Origin: Thermoleophilaceae bacterium
GTDB lineage: Bacteria; Actinomycetota; Thermoleophilia; Solirubrobacterales; JACPNS01
Length of the DNA: 64,000 nucleotides
Direction of reading: 5' to 3'
Assembly: GCA_016462645.1 (NCBI GenBank)
Contig: JAEMSX010000001.1
Coordinates: 65,999-129,998 of the forward strand
The position numbers were made by a program, and so were the translations under genes. Below the pieces are notes generated by a model. It was not told the DNA's origin and did no database searches. It saw only the letters and a list, made by a program, of their open reading frames with translations. Numbering within the stretch: the stretch's first letter is position 1; the number at the start of each line of letters is the position of its first letter. Shown here one piece after another: positions 42,596-51,800 of the stretch.

Positions 42596-44851
42596 TCAGC
42601 AGATATCCGGGGCGTATGTGGCGCCGTTGTTTGCCTCATTGCTCTCCGCCACCTGGCCCGCCGAGTCGGCCGTGCCCGTGAGCAGCAGGCAGCCGAAGCC
42701 GGTGGACTGCGACGCGCTCGCGCCCGGCGCCAGGCCGGCCACGGGATAGTTGAAGGTCTGCGGAGTCCCGGTGATGATCTGGACATTGAACGCGCCGCTC
42801 GGCGCGTTGCCGACGTTCTTCACGGTGAAGCCGCTCGGCTCGAACTGCGTGAACGTGATGTCCGGCGCGGTCGGCGGCGGCGGCGGTTGCGGCACGAACG
42901 TTTCGATGGTCTCGAGCTTGTAGGTCATCTGCGCTTTGTCGCCGCCCCAGTTGAGGCGACCGCCGTGCGCGCTTCCGCCCTTCACAAGGCGCTGCTCGGT
43001 CGAACCCGGGTAATAGGCCGTGACGACGGAGTTGCGGGCATCGAACTTGTTGACGTCGCCCTGATCGTCAGCGCCGTAGAGGATGTCGTCCTCGCGCAGG
43101 TCCATCCAGACAGGGACCGACAGCCCGCTCGGCCCGTTGGCCCTGAAGCCCGGAATCGTGTAGCTGCGGTGATCGTCCTCGAGCCACTTGTTCACGGTGG
43201 CCTTGCCGAGCTGGACGCCGTTGACGCGAACGGTCACCTCGCCGAGCTTGTAGCCGCCCGCGACCCCGTCGCTCGACTTCTCGATGCGCAGCAGGCGGAT
43301 GTCGCGGATGCTGAGGCCCGCGCGCGCGGCGGCGTCGATCGGCAAGGAGTACGTGTCGTCGTCGCCCCGCTCGAAATCGTCATAGAGACGCTTGTCGAGC
43401 TGGAAACGCTGGCCCGAGTTGATGCGCAGGTAGATGTTGTCGTCGGTGCCCGCGTAGCGCGAGTCGCTCGTCTTCAGCCGCACCGTGATCTCGCGCACCG
43501 GCGCGTTGAAGGTCGCGTTCTTGGCGATCGGTTTGATGAACGTGAAGGGGTAGTACGGGTCCGGGAAGCTGAAGCGATCGTGCGCCTGGATGATCGGGCT
43601 GATGAATTCCTGGCCGGCGATCTTCGCGCGCGAGTAGTCGTCGGCGTCATCGGCCAGGGGATCGGTGAGATCGCTGCTCGCGTAATTGAGCAGTTGGTAG
43701 CGGACGAAGCGCGTGTTCGCCTGGATCGGCTGAGAACTGGGGATCGGCGCCTTGGTGTCGTCGACCAGACCGAAGCGGATGCTCCACATGAACGGCAGGA
43801 TCTTCTCGAACTTCTTGCGCACCGGCGTCTTGCCAACGCCTTTGAAGTAGGCCGCAGTCTCCTGCTGCGCTCCGACCAGGCTGCCGCCCCATCCGCGGTG
43901 ACCGGCGTTGTCGGGAGTCCACGGCTCGCCCTCGCCCGACCAGTGTCCGGCGTAAGTCGACATGTAGTAGCCGCCGCGCACGTCTTTTCGTGCGTCGCCG
44001 GCGTACTTGTTGAAGCTCATCGTCCGAGCCCAGAGCGCCGGGTCGTTCAGCCAGTTCCGGATCGCCTGGATCCACTGCCGTGAGGCGAAGTAGGCCGCCA
44101 TGTACGTGTTGTTGAAGACATTCGGATTGACGGCCTTGGCGCCGGGCCAGTCCTTGGCCATCGCCTTGCTCGCGGGGTCGCGGAAGTAGCCGTGAACGCG
44201 GTGCCCCGGGGTGGTGCCGGTGAAGACGTCCTGACCGTCGCGCGTCGCGCGCGGGATGTCCCACCAGGTTGGGGTGAGCCCGAAGTTGAGCGTGTCCCAG
44301 CCGGGAGCGGCGAAGATGCCGATGCCCTTGGGCTCACTGAAGTTGGTGTGCGCGTAGAAGTCCTGGACGGTGTGGAGTGACATGCCGATCAGCGCAAGCA
44401 GGCCGAGCGGATCCTGTTGTTCCTTGAGCGTCTGGGTGGTCCAGTAGACCTGACTGCGGATGCGATCCCACTCGTCGGTTGAGCCTTTGGTGGTGGCCGC
44501 GTTGGGGATCGTTGAGTCGAAGTGCGAGTGGTAGGAGCTCTCGGTGAGCTGCTTGCTCCAGTGCTCGCGGGCGCCGTAGGCGCCGCCGAGGAGTTCGTTC
44601 AGCACGGGCGCGTGACCGGAGTACGGATTGCTGCCGGAGGTGCCGTACATGTCCATGAACCAGTTGTCGGCCCGGGCGATCGTGGCGGCGGTGAGGTTTG
44701 ATCCCTCGTCGCGCATCGCCGACTCGGTCATGTCGCCGTGGGGGGCGGTGTCGAAGGCGGAGGCCGTCGGGACGAATGCCGCGCTCAGCGCCAACGTGGC
44801 GAACGCGTATAGAGCGGCGGCTCTGGGGTGCTTTCCGATCCCGCGAGGCAT
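42596..44851 (-). CDS. Secreted phospholipase C/HetC-like protein with PLAT-like and CARDB-like domains
   Basis: 751 aa from ATG 44851 ('MPRGIGKHPRAAALYAFATLALSAAFVPTASA'), signal cleavage after ASA. The N-terminal domain (~33-370) has metal-ligand-like residues 'APHGDMTE' near the mature N-terminus and 'SLHTVQDFYAHTNF' (His160-x3-Asp164-x3-His168), as in HetC/VWA7 and zinc phospholipase C proteins. A PLAT-like region (~460-590) includes 'DNIYLRI...YDDFERGDDDTYSLP'. A C-terminal CARDB-like domain (~660-751) includes 'PSGFTVKNVGNAPSGAFNV' and 'VAESNEANNGATY'. The enzyme-plus-PLAT order recalls clostridial alpha-toxin. Activity is not proven by sequence. Confidence 0.7.
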   Translation of the reverse strand: MPRGIGKHPRAAALYAFATLALSAAFVPTASAFDTAPHGDMTESAMRDEGSNLTAATIARADNWFMDMYGTSGSNPYSGHAPVLNELLGGAYGAREHWSKQLTESSYHSHFDSTIPNAATTKGSTDEWDRIRSQVYWTTQTLKEQQDPLGLLALIGMSLHTVQDFYAHTNFSEPKGIGIFAAPGWDTLNFGLTPTWWDIPRATRDGQDVFTGTTPGHRVHGYFRDPASKAMAKDWPGAKAVNPNVFNNTYMAAYFASRQWIQAIRNWLNDPALWARTMSFNKYAGDARKDVRGGYYMSTYAGHWSGEGEPWTPDNAGHRGWGGSLVGAQQETAAYFKGVGKTPVRKKFEKILPFMWSIRFGLVDDTKAPIPSSQPIQANTRFVRYQLLNYASSDLTDPLADDADDYSRAKIAGQEFISPIIQAHDRFSFPDPYYPFTFIKPIAKNATFNAPVREITVRLKTSDSRYAGTDDNIYLRINSGQRFQLDKRLYDDFERGDDDTYSLPIDAAARAGLSIRDIRLLRIEKSSDGVAGGYKLGEVTVRVNGVQLGKATVNKWLEDDHRSYTIPGFRANGPSGLSVPVWMDLREDDILYGADDQGDVNKFDARNSVVTAYYPGSTEQRLVKGGSAHGGRLNWGGDKAQMTYKLETIETFVPQPPPPPTAPDITFTQFEPSGFTVKNVGNAPSGAFNVQIITGTPQTFNYPVAGLAPGASASQSTGFGCLLLTGTADSAGQVAESNEANNGATYAPDIC

Positions 44852-44928
44852 GAGTCCACTATGCCAGATTCGTGCTTGATTTTTGGTATCGAACCTGCTG
44901 CTCGTCGGCAATCACAGACTGCGGTGAC

Positions 44929-45627
44929 TCACTGGTCGCGCGTCAACCGCTGCTCGAGTCCGTCCAGGATCAACGCCAGGCCGTACTCGAACTCCTCACC
45001 GAAATCGAAGCCGCTATGAGCAATGTGGCCCACGACGATCTCAGCGAGATGCGGGAAGGCCTCGGCGAACGCGGTCATGTCCTTGTCGGCTTCAACGTGG
45101 CGAACCTGCTCGCCGATCACGTCGGCCAGTTCGTCCGGCGTGTCGAAGGGCACGCTCGCCTCCTGCAGCGCGAAGCCGTAGATGTAGGCGTCGAGCACGG
45201 AATTGGCATGGATCGCGAGCTCGATCGAGAAGCCGGCCTCGCGGAGGACACCGAGCACGTCGTTGTGCAGCCGAAGACTCTCCGGGCCCGGCCTCGTGCG
45301 GGACTCCATCAATCCGTTGGCCCAGCGGTGGCGCGCCAGCGCGGCTCTGCCCGAGTTGGCGCGGTGACGCATCGCGGCTTTCCAGTCCGCGGTGTCGGCG
45401 GGAACTTCAATCTCAGCGAAGACGATCTCGACCATGCCGTCGAGGAGTTCGTCCTTGTTGGGCACGTAGTAGTAGAGCGACATTGCCCCGACCCCAAGCT
45501 CTTCGGCGAGCTTGCGCATCGTCAGCGCCTCGAAGCCGAGGTGGTCGGCGAGCTCGACAGCGGCGCTCAGCACCCGGTCCCTGCTCAGTTGAACGCGCTC
45601 CCTGCTGGATGTTTGCGGCTCGGACAA
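44929..45627 (-). CDS. TetR-family transcriptional regulator
   Basis: 232 aa from TTG 45627 with GAGGAAGAG just upstream. The 483-aa track ORF is an artefact running through the operator and antisense to the DUF4386 gene. HTH: 'LTMRKLAEELGVGAMSLYYYVPNKDELLDGMV'. The C-terminal domain resembles TetR_C-type ligand pockets of Tet repressor relatives. Three palindromes lie between it and the divergent DUF4386 gene, the likely target. Confidence 0.9.
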   Translation of the reverse strand: MSEPQTSSRERVQLSRDRVLSAAVELADHLGFEALTMRKLAEELGVGAMSLYYYVPNKDELLDGMVEIVFAEIEVPADTADWKAAMRHRANSGRAALARHRWANGLMESRTRPGPESLRLHNDVLGVLREAGFSIELAIHANSVLDAYIYGFALQEASVPFDTPDELADVIGEQVRHVEADKDMTAFAEAFPHLAEIVVGHIAHSGFDFGEEFEYGLALILDGLEQRLTRDQ

Positions 45628-45652
45628 GTCTCTTCCTCGAGTCTGGTTTCTC

Positions 45653-45694
45653 GTACATTGTACTGCTATCGTACATTGTACTAGTACGTTGTAC
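45653..45694. promoter_or_regulatory. Three tandem TetR operator palindromes
   Basis: GTACATTGTAC occurs at 45653-45663 and 45671-45681, and a variant GTACGTTGTAC at 45684-45694. The last two form a larger 26-nt near-palindrome centred on CTAG. The array fills the divergent promoter region, suggesting cooperative repression of both genes. Confidence 0.75.
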
Positions 45695-45750
45695 GAAAAT
45701 GCTTTCGCGGCAGTTTCACACACAACTGAGCAAGAAAGAGACCGACAATC

Positions 45751-46521
45751 ATGAACAGCAACACTCAAGAAGCCGCGGCCGTCGAGCAGTCGCCGAAGCA
45801 GCGTGAAAGGGCTCGAATCGCGGGCTGGCTGATGGCCGCGACGTTCGTCACGTCGATCCCGGCCGCGCTGTATCTCTACACGCCGGTGCTCAACGAGAGC
45901 ACCTACGTCCTCGGCGCGGGCGAAGACGCCCGCGTCACGCTCGGAGCCCTGCTCGAAATCCTCCTGATGATCGGCAACGTTGGCACCGCGGTCGTGATGT
46001 TCCCGATCCTCCGGCGCTACAGCGAGACGCTCTCGCTCAGTTACGTCGCCTCGCGCACGATCGAGTCGACGATCATCGGCGTCGGCGTGCTCAGCCTGCT
46101 CTCCATCCTGACCCTGCGGGACAACCTGGCGGCGTCGGTCGGCGCGGACAGCGGAGCACTCGACATCGCGGCGCAGAGCCTCGTCGCGATCCACGACTGG
46201 ACGTTCCTGCTCGGTCCGGGATTCTGCGTCGGAGTCAACGGCATCCTGCTCGGCTGGATGATGTATCGGACTGGGCTGATGCCGCGCAAGCTCGCGATGC
46301 TCGGCGTCATCGGCGGTCCGATGGTCTTCGCTTCGGCCATCTTCGTCCTGTTCGGCGTCTACGAACAGGATGGCCTGCACGCTCTGTTCACTGTCCCCGA
46401 GGCACTCTTCGAGCTGTCGTTCGCGATCTACCTGATCGTCAAGGGGTTCAAGGCTTCGCCGATCCTTGACGACTCGCGATATGCCGGTGAAGGCGGGGCG
46501 TCAGCTCCGGCCAATGCGTAA
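45751..46521 (+). CDS. DUF4386 integral membrane protein
   Basis: 256 aa with about six TM helices. The pattern 'RIAGWLMAATFVTSIPAALYLY', 'LGALLEILLMIGNVGTAVVMFPILRRYSETLSLSYVASRTIES' and 'FLLGPGFCVGVNGILLGWMMYRTGLMPRKLAMLGVIGG' matches DUF4386. Biochemical role unknown. It is divergent from a TetR gene and probably de-repressed by that regulator's ligand. Its last 21 nt overlap the end of the convergent GH64-like gene. Confidence 0.88.
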   Translation: MNSNTQEAAAVEQSPKQRERARIAGWLMAATFVTSIPAALYLYTPVLNESTYVLGAGEDARVTLGALLEILLMIGNVGTAVVMFPILRRYSETLSLSYVASRTIESTIIGVGVLSLLSILTLRDNLAASVGADSGALDIAAQSLVAIHDWTFLLGPGFCVGVNGILLGWMMYRTGLMPRKLAMLGVIGGPMVFASAIFVLFGVYEQDGLHALFTVPEALFELSFAIYLIVKGFKASPILDDSRYAGEGGASAPANA

Positions 46522-48117
46522 CAGCCGCAGCGACCGGCTGGATGACCGGACGGCCTTCTGGCGCGACCCGAGCAGCACGGTGGACTTCACCATCAACCCC
46601 CGGCGAGCGCGCGAGACGAGTGCTCTGCCGGTGCGGTTGAGCGGCAGATAGATCCGCTGGGTGCGCCCTTCCGGAACTGAGATGATCGCTCGCCCTACTT
46701 GCGTTGTGCGCATGCGGCGGTACACACGGCGGCGTGCGGTCAGGATCACCTCGCCCTTGCAGGGATCGCCGGTGCACTTGACCTTCAGAAGCGCGCGCCC
46801 GCGGCGGTCGAGCTTGACGCGAGAAGTGAGAACAACGGCCTTCGCGCGGCCGGCGGCAGTCGGTTTGGTGGCCGGTGGTACGGGGGTCGTCGGAGTTGTG
46901 GCGGGCGGAGTCGGTGCCGGAGTGGGCGTCGCCGAGCCGACGCATCCGGAGACCTGCGGCCCCGAATCGGAATCGATCGTGACGCGCATCGTCGTGACTC
47001 CGGAGTCCAGCCCGGCCTGGACCTGCGACGGGCCGACATCTGAGAAAGAGAATCCGTAGGAGTCGGAGTACTGATTGATGATCTGCGCGTACTGGTGGAA
47101 GTACGGGGAGAACGCCGGGGGCGTGTTCCAGGCGGCTGCGAACGGCGGCTGGCGGTTCCAGTCGGCGCTGGCGTTTCCGTACTTGCCGCCCCAGTAGCCG
47201 AGCGCGAAGCCGGCTGCGATGTCGCGGTAGATCACGGCGTAGACGTCGTTGTCGGCGACCGCGGCCGGAGCGCCGCCGACGGTGTAGTTGCCGTTGCCGC
47301 TGTAGACGCCCCCCAGCAGGGCGGCGCCGGTGATCGCCAACGGTGCGCCGGCGACGGTCGGGTTGGAAGTGTTCGAAGGCGTTGTGATCGTGCCGTTGAG
47401 GGTGATCGATCCGTCGGGCCCGAAGGTGCCGGTGTAGTTGGTCGTCTGCAACGGATTGCCGAAGAAGGTGCTGTTGACCGTGATCGTCTTGCCTGACATC
47501 GACGCCAGATACCCGGTCATCTGCGGGTAGGTCGCCGGCGGACTGATCTGCGGCGAAAGGAAGCGCGAAAACCCGCCCGTCGCGGTGTTGATCTGCGCGC
47601 CGGACACGCCGGCGATCGCTTGGAGCTTGGGCAGGATCGTGTTGGTGTGACAACGGAAAGCGAGCGACTCGAGCACGTTGGCGTTCGCGTCGAGCGTCTG
47701 GACGTCGATCGGGATTCCGAAGAAGTCGACTGAGGTCAGGTTCACCACGCCCGGGTTGGTGAATTCGATCTTGTCATTGCGCACCGGGTAGTCCATCGGT
47801 TCGGCCGGGCCGACGCCCTGGCCGTAGGAGACAAACAGCCGGCCGGCGGTGATGTCGCCGAGCGTGAAGCTGTTGTTGCTCAGCGCGCTCAGCTGGACCG
47901 GGGTGTCCGCGACCATCTGACCATCGGCGCTTGAGCCGTTGTGCAGCGTCAGCCAGACGTTGTCGTCGGTCTGGGCCGAGTTGTTCACGACCTCAACGTT
48001 GATCGGCGGGTTTGCGCTCGCGGCGTCGGCGGCGGCCGAGGCCAGCAGCGCGGAGCAGAAGAGAATGAGGCCGAGGATGAGCGCGCGCCGGTGCGCCAGG
48101 CCGATGCGGATGGTCAT
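46501..48117 (-). CDS. Secreted GH64-like (thaumatin-fold beta-1,3-glucanase) protein with C-terminal beta domain
   Basis: 538 aa with a signal peptide (~1-34). The N-terminal ~35-390 region resembles GH64: 'VEVVNNSAQTDDNVWLTL', a long beta-sandwich, and 'AQIINQYSDSYGFSFSDVGPSQVQAGL'. A Pro/Thr linker ('PTPAPTPPATTPTTPVPP') leads to an ~110-aa very basic beta domain ('KLDRRGRALLKVKCTGDPCKGEVILTARR'). It could bind or cleave fungal beta-1,3-glucan. Catalytic acids cannot be assigned by eye. The 3' end overlaps the convergent DUF4386 gene by 21 nt. Confidence 0.7.
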   Translation of the reverse strand: MTIRIGLAHRRALILGLILFCSALLASAAADAASANPPINVEVVNNSAQTDDNVWLTLHNGSSADGQMVADTPVQLSALSNNSFTLGDITAGRLFVSYGQGVGPAEPMDYPVRNDKIEFTNPGVVNLTSVDFFGIPIDVQTLDANANVLESLAFRCHTNTILPKLQAIAGVSGAQINTATGGFSRFLSPQISPPATYPQMTGYLASMSGKTITVNSTFFGNPLQTTNYTGTFGPDGSITLNGTITTPSNTSNPTVAGAPLAITGAALLGGVYSGNGNYTVGGAPAAVADNDVYAVIYRDIAAGFALGYWGGKYGNASADWNRQPPFAAAWNTPPAFSPYFHQYAQIINQYSDSYGFSFSDVGPSQVQAGLDSGVTTMRVTIDSDSGPQVSGCVGSATPTPAPTPPATTPTTPVPPATKPTAAGRAKAVVLTSRVKLDRRGRALLKVKCTGDPCKGEVILTARRRVYRRMRTTQVGRAIISVPEGRTQRIYLPLNRTGRALVSRARRGLMVKSTVLLGSRQKAVRSSSRSLRLLRIGRS

Positions 48118-48216
48118 TGCTCGACTATCGGTGCGGTGCCGGGCCGGCTGAAGGATCCGCCGGCTCGCTGGATCGGCCGTCCACTGAAGGCCCCATCGCC
48201 GTCAGTCTGCGAAGCA

Positions 48217-48289
48217 AGCCGACGCGCGGATTCGAACCGCGGACCCCTTCATTACGAGTGAAGTGCTCTACCAACTGAGCTACGTCGGC
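48217..48289 (-). tRNA. tRNA-Thr (anticodon CGT)
   Basis: Acceptor GCCGACG pairs perfectly with CGTCGGC. D-arm TAGCTCAGTTGGTAGAGC, anticodon stem CTTCA/TGAAG with loop CTCGTAA giving CGT, T-arm CGCGGTTCGAATCCGCG. CCA is not encoded. Confidence 0.96.
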
Positions 48290-48352
48290 GCGTGGAATGA
48301 GGTATCGGCAGAAGCCGCCAATCCCCAAGCGCCCGCAAATAGTAATCGCCCG

Positions 48353-48721
48353 TCAGCGGCCGCGAAATTTCTGCATCGCGCGGCGGTCGCGCTTGGTTGG
48401 GCGACCCGCGCCGGCGTCTCGTTCGGCGACACGGGGATTGAACTCGCGCTTGCGGGGTTCGGGCGGCGGAGAGTGATCGATGAAGCACTCCGCCGCCAGA
48501 GCCGCGCCGACGCGCTTCTCGATCAGGCGAACCACCTCGAGCACGCGCTCACGATCGCCAACTCGCGCGACGACCCGATCGCCGACGCGCACCGATGAAG
48601 CCGGTTTGACCGATCGATCGTTCACGCGAACTTTCCCGCCGGCGCACGCATCCGAAGCGTCACCGCGCGTCTTGAAGACGCGCACCGCGACCAGCCAGCG
48701 ATCAACTCGAACCGATTCCAT
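48353..48721 (-). CDS. S4-domain RNA-binding protein (Hsp15-like)
   Basis: 122 aa. The N-terminal S4 fold is 'VRVDRWLVAVRVFKTRGDASDACAGGKVRVNDRSVKPASSVRVGDRVVAR', followed by a basic tail ('GAGRPTKRDRRAMQKFRGR'). Hsp15/RqcP-type proteins bind stalled 50S subunits with peptidyl-tRNA in ribosome rescue. GAGAAT lies 7 nt before the ATG (leaderless pattern). It lies 64 nt upstream of tRNA-Thr on the same strand. Confidence 0.9.
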   Translation of the reverse strand: MESVRVDRWLVAVRVFKTRGDASDACAGGKVRVNDRSVKPASSVRVGDRVVARVGDRERVLEVVRLIEKRVGAALAAECFIDHSPPPEPRKREFNPRVAERDAGAGRPTKRDRRAMQKFRGR

Positions 48722-48890
48722 CGCGGCGATTCTCGCACCGCCCCAACCCCACGGCTACCTACTACTCAGTTATGCTGCCCGACAAGGATCGCGCGGATGG
48801 GGAGTCTGCGCAGGCGCTTGAGTCCGCTCAAGATTCGGCGCCACAAACAAATGCACGGACGCTCGGCTCGGCTTGTCCTTAGGGGGACTG

Positions 48891-51800
48891 ATGACTACTC
48901 GGATCGATGCTGTGCGCATTCGCGCATGCCTCACCTTCGCGCTCACGCTCGCATTCTTCGCATTTGTCGGCACCGGCCAAGCGGCCGCGGCTGACTTCAC
49001 CTGGTCGAGCAGTGTCTCGACCACGCAGGCGGGCGGGCACCCGAACCTCACCCTCAACTACGCGAGTTCGAGCACCCAGTCGCTCACCCGCCTCGACGTG
49101 GATCTCCCGCAGGGCATGATGCACCGCAACCGCCTCTCCGGCGCCTGCAGCAATCCGCTCTACCTTGCGGACAACTGCCCGGCCGGCTCGACGCTCGGCA
49201 CCGTCTCTGCCCGGATCGTCGTGGCGCGCGTGCCGGTCACCGTTGCCGGCACGATCTACCAACTGGCTGAACCCACCGGCGACGCCGACGCGACGTTCGG
49301 CATCGTCCTGCGCCCGCCCCTTTCCGCCCTTGGACTGACCGGCAAGATCTTCGTGCGCAACCAGATCAGCTTCACCAACGGTGGCGGACTGCGCAGCTCA
49401 CTGGTCGGTCCGCTGGACTCGGTCACTGTGCTCGGCGCCACGCTCCCCTCGCGCATCTCGCAGCTTCGCCTGACCTACAACGCGCAGACGCCCACGGGCG
49501 GCCTCGCGCTGATCAGCAACCCGACCGGCTGCAAGTCGCAGGCCTTCACGGTGCGCGGCACGTTCTCCGACGGCTCCACGCGCGACCACAGCTCCAGCTT
49601 CACCACCACGGGCTGCCCGGCCGTGCCGTTCGCCCCGACGGCCGGCGCTGAACTGGACAACAACTTCGCCGGTGAGCGCTCGAGCTTCGCGCTGCTGCTC
49701 GGCAACAACGGATCGAGCTCCGTTTCCGCGCTGCACGCCGGCCACGTGGTCGTGATCGGTCACGACTTCTCAGAGGTCGGCGAGTTCGACTTCGAGCAGA
49801 TTGACGGTGGCGTGCTCTGCAGCGACGGCTCGATCTCGACTCCTGAAGGCTGCCCGGCAGCCAGCCAGCTGGGCGAGATATCCGCAGACATCGAAGGCTT
49901 TGGCACGGTAACGGGCAAGACGTTCGCGACCTTCTCGCCGGGCCACAAGACGATCAGCGAGATCACCCTTCGTCAGGGCGTGACGGTTCGCTTCGCCGGT
50001 GAGATCGGCGGAGCAGACAAGTCCACGATCAGCTTCACCGGTCTGCCCCAGTTGCCGATCACTGCGTTCCGCTTCCGCGCAACCAAGCCGATCCTCAGGC
50101 TCAACAACACCTGCGCGATTCGACTGACGCGTATGTCCTCGCACACCTTCGGCGACGGACACGCGGTGAACCAGGTCGCGATCCCCGCCGCCGAATGCAG
50201 GCCACCGGCCGCGCCGACGATCACCGACGGCCCGGACCGCGGCATCACGATCAACACCTCGCACGTTGAGTACCGCTTCACCGGGAAGGAGGTCGACACG
50301 GCCTGGGAGTGCGCGATCGACGACGGGCCCTTCGCGGCCTGCGCCTCACCGTTTGTCGATGACTGGCAGGGCGAGGGCGCGCACTCATTCTCCGTGCGCG
50401 GGGTGCGCGGCGGCCTCACCGGACCGGCGACCACCGCCACGTTCTCGATCGACACGATTCCGCCGACCGTCAGTTTCGTCGGCGATGAGTACACCGACGC
50501 AGACGGTGACGGCGTCGCAGACAAGCCCTTCCGGCCCGATGACTTCGAATTCACGTTCGACGTCGCCGACGACGGCTCGGGGCTGAACTTCGACAAGCTC
50601 GACGCCGCCTTCCAGAGCGCCAGCGACCCGGACGCGCCATCCACGCGCAGCGTCAAGCAGCCCCGCCCGCACACTCAGGGTCACGTGCAGGTCGGCGGGG
50701 CTGCGCTCGCGCCGCCCGGCCCCGGAACCGCCACGGCAACAGCTGTCGACCTTGCCGGAAACGCCACAACGATCGCAATCGGACTGATCATCGACAGCGA
50801 GCCGCCGGAGGTCGTGATCAACGAGCGGCGCGCGCATTTCACAGACGCGTCAAACGCCGAGGTTCCGATCGAAATCAGTGACGACAGCCTGAAGTACCCG
50901 CAGGGCGAGGTCACCGCGGAATGCGAGCGCAAGGGCTGGGACGGCACCGTGAAGGGCAGCGCGAAGATCGTCACCGACCGCGACACCGGGCGATCGAAGG
51001 GCTTCTGTTCGTTCACGGATGTTCCCGAGGGCAGCTTCAAGGTCACCGTGCGCGGCTGGGATCCGGTCAAGAAGGAGTCCGTTGCCGAAGGCGACCTGAT
51101 CGTCGATCGCTCGCCGCCGGAGATCAAGTTCACCAATCCTGAAGACGCTGACGCAGACAACGATGGCTTCGCCGACGGGCGCTTCCGCCCGGCTTCCTTC
51201 GAAGTCCCCGCCGAGTTCGTCGATGACGGCAGCGGGGTCGATCCCGACGGCTCGACGTGTCGCGGCAAGGGGATCGTGAAGGGCATCGGCGGCACAGTCA
51301 CGCCCAATGGCATGACCTGCACTCTCGAGGGACTGCCCGATGGCGACGTCGAGGTGGAGTTCGCCGCGCGCAACTACGTCGGCACGGTCACGATCGTCAA
51401 GCGCAGCTTCACCGTGGACACCACCGGGCCGACGCTGAGCTTCGTCGAACCCGGCGACCTTGACGCCGACGGCGACGGCTTCGCCGATGAGCGCTACCGC
51501 GCGGCGCAGATCGACTTTGAGGTGCGTGCCGACGACCCCGGCAGCGGTGTCGACCCGAACTCCGGCGCCTGCCGCGTCACGCCGCGCAAGGGCGGAGTGG
51601 TCACCGGCACCATCATCATCAACAACGGGAGCCTGCGCTGCTCGTTCGCGGATCTGCCCGACGGAGATGCGGACGTCGAGATCCGCGCTGCGGACCATCG
51701 GGGTCACGTGACCGTGTTGAAGGCCGCGGTGACGGTCGACACGACGCCGCCGGCCATGAGCTTCGTCGACCCCGGCGACCTTGACGCCGACGGCGACGGT

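Noticed and set aside
45628-46380. N-terminal 250 residues of the 483-aa ORF containing the TetR regulator
   Set aside because: It runs across the operator array and antisense to the DUF4386 gene with a biased, motif-free translation. The real start is TTG 45627 with a ribosome site.
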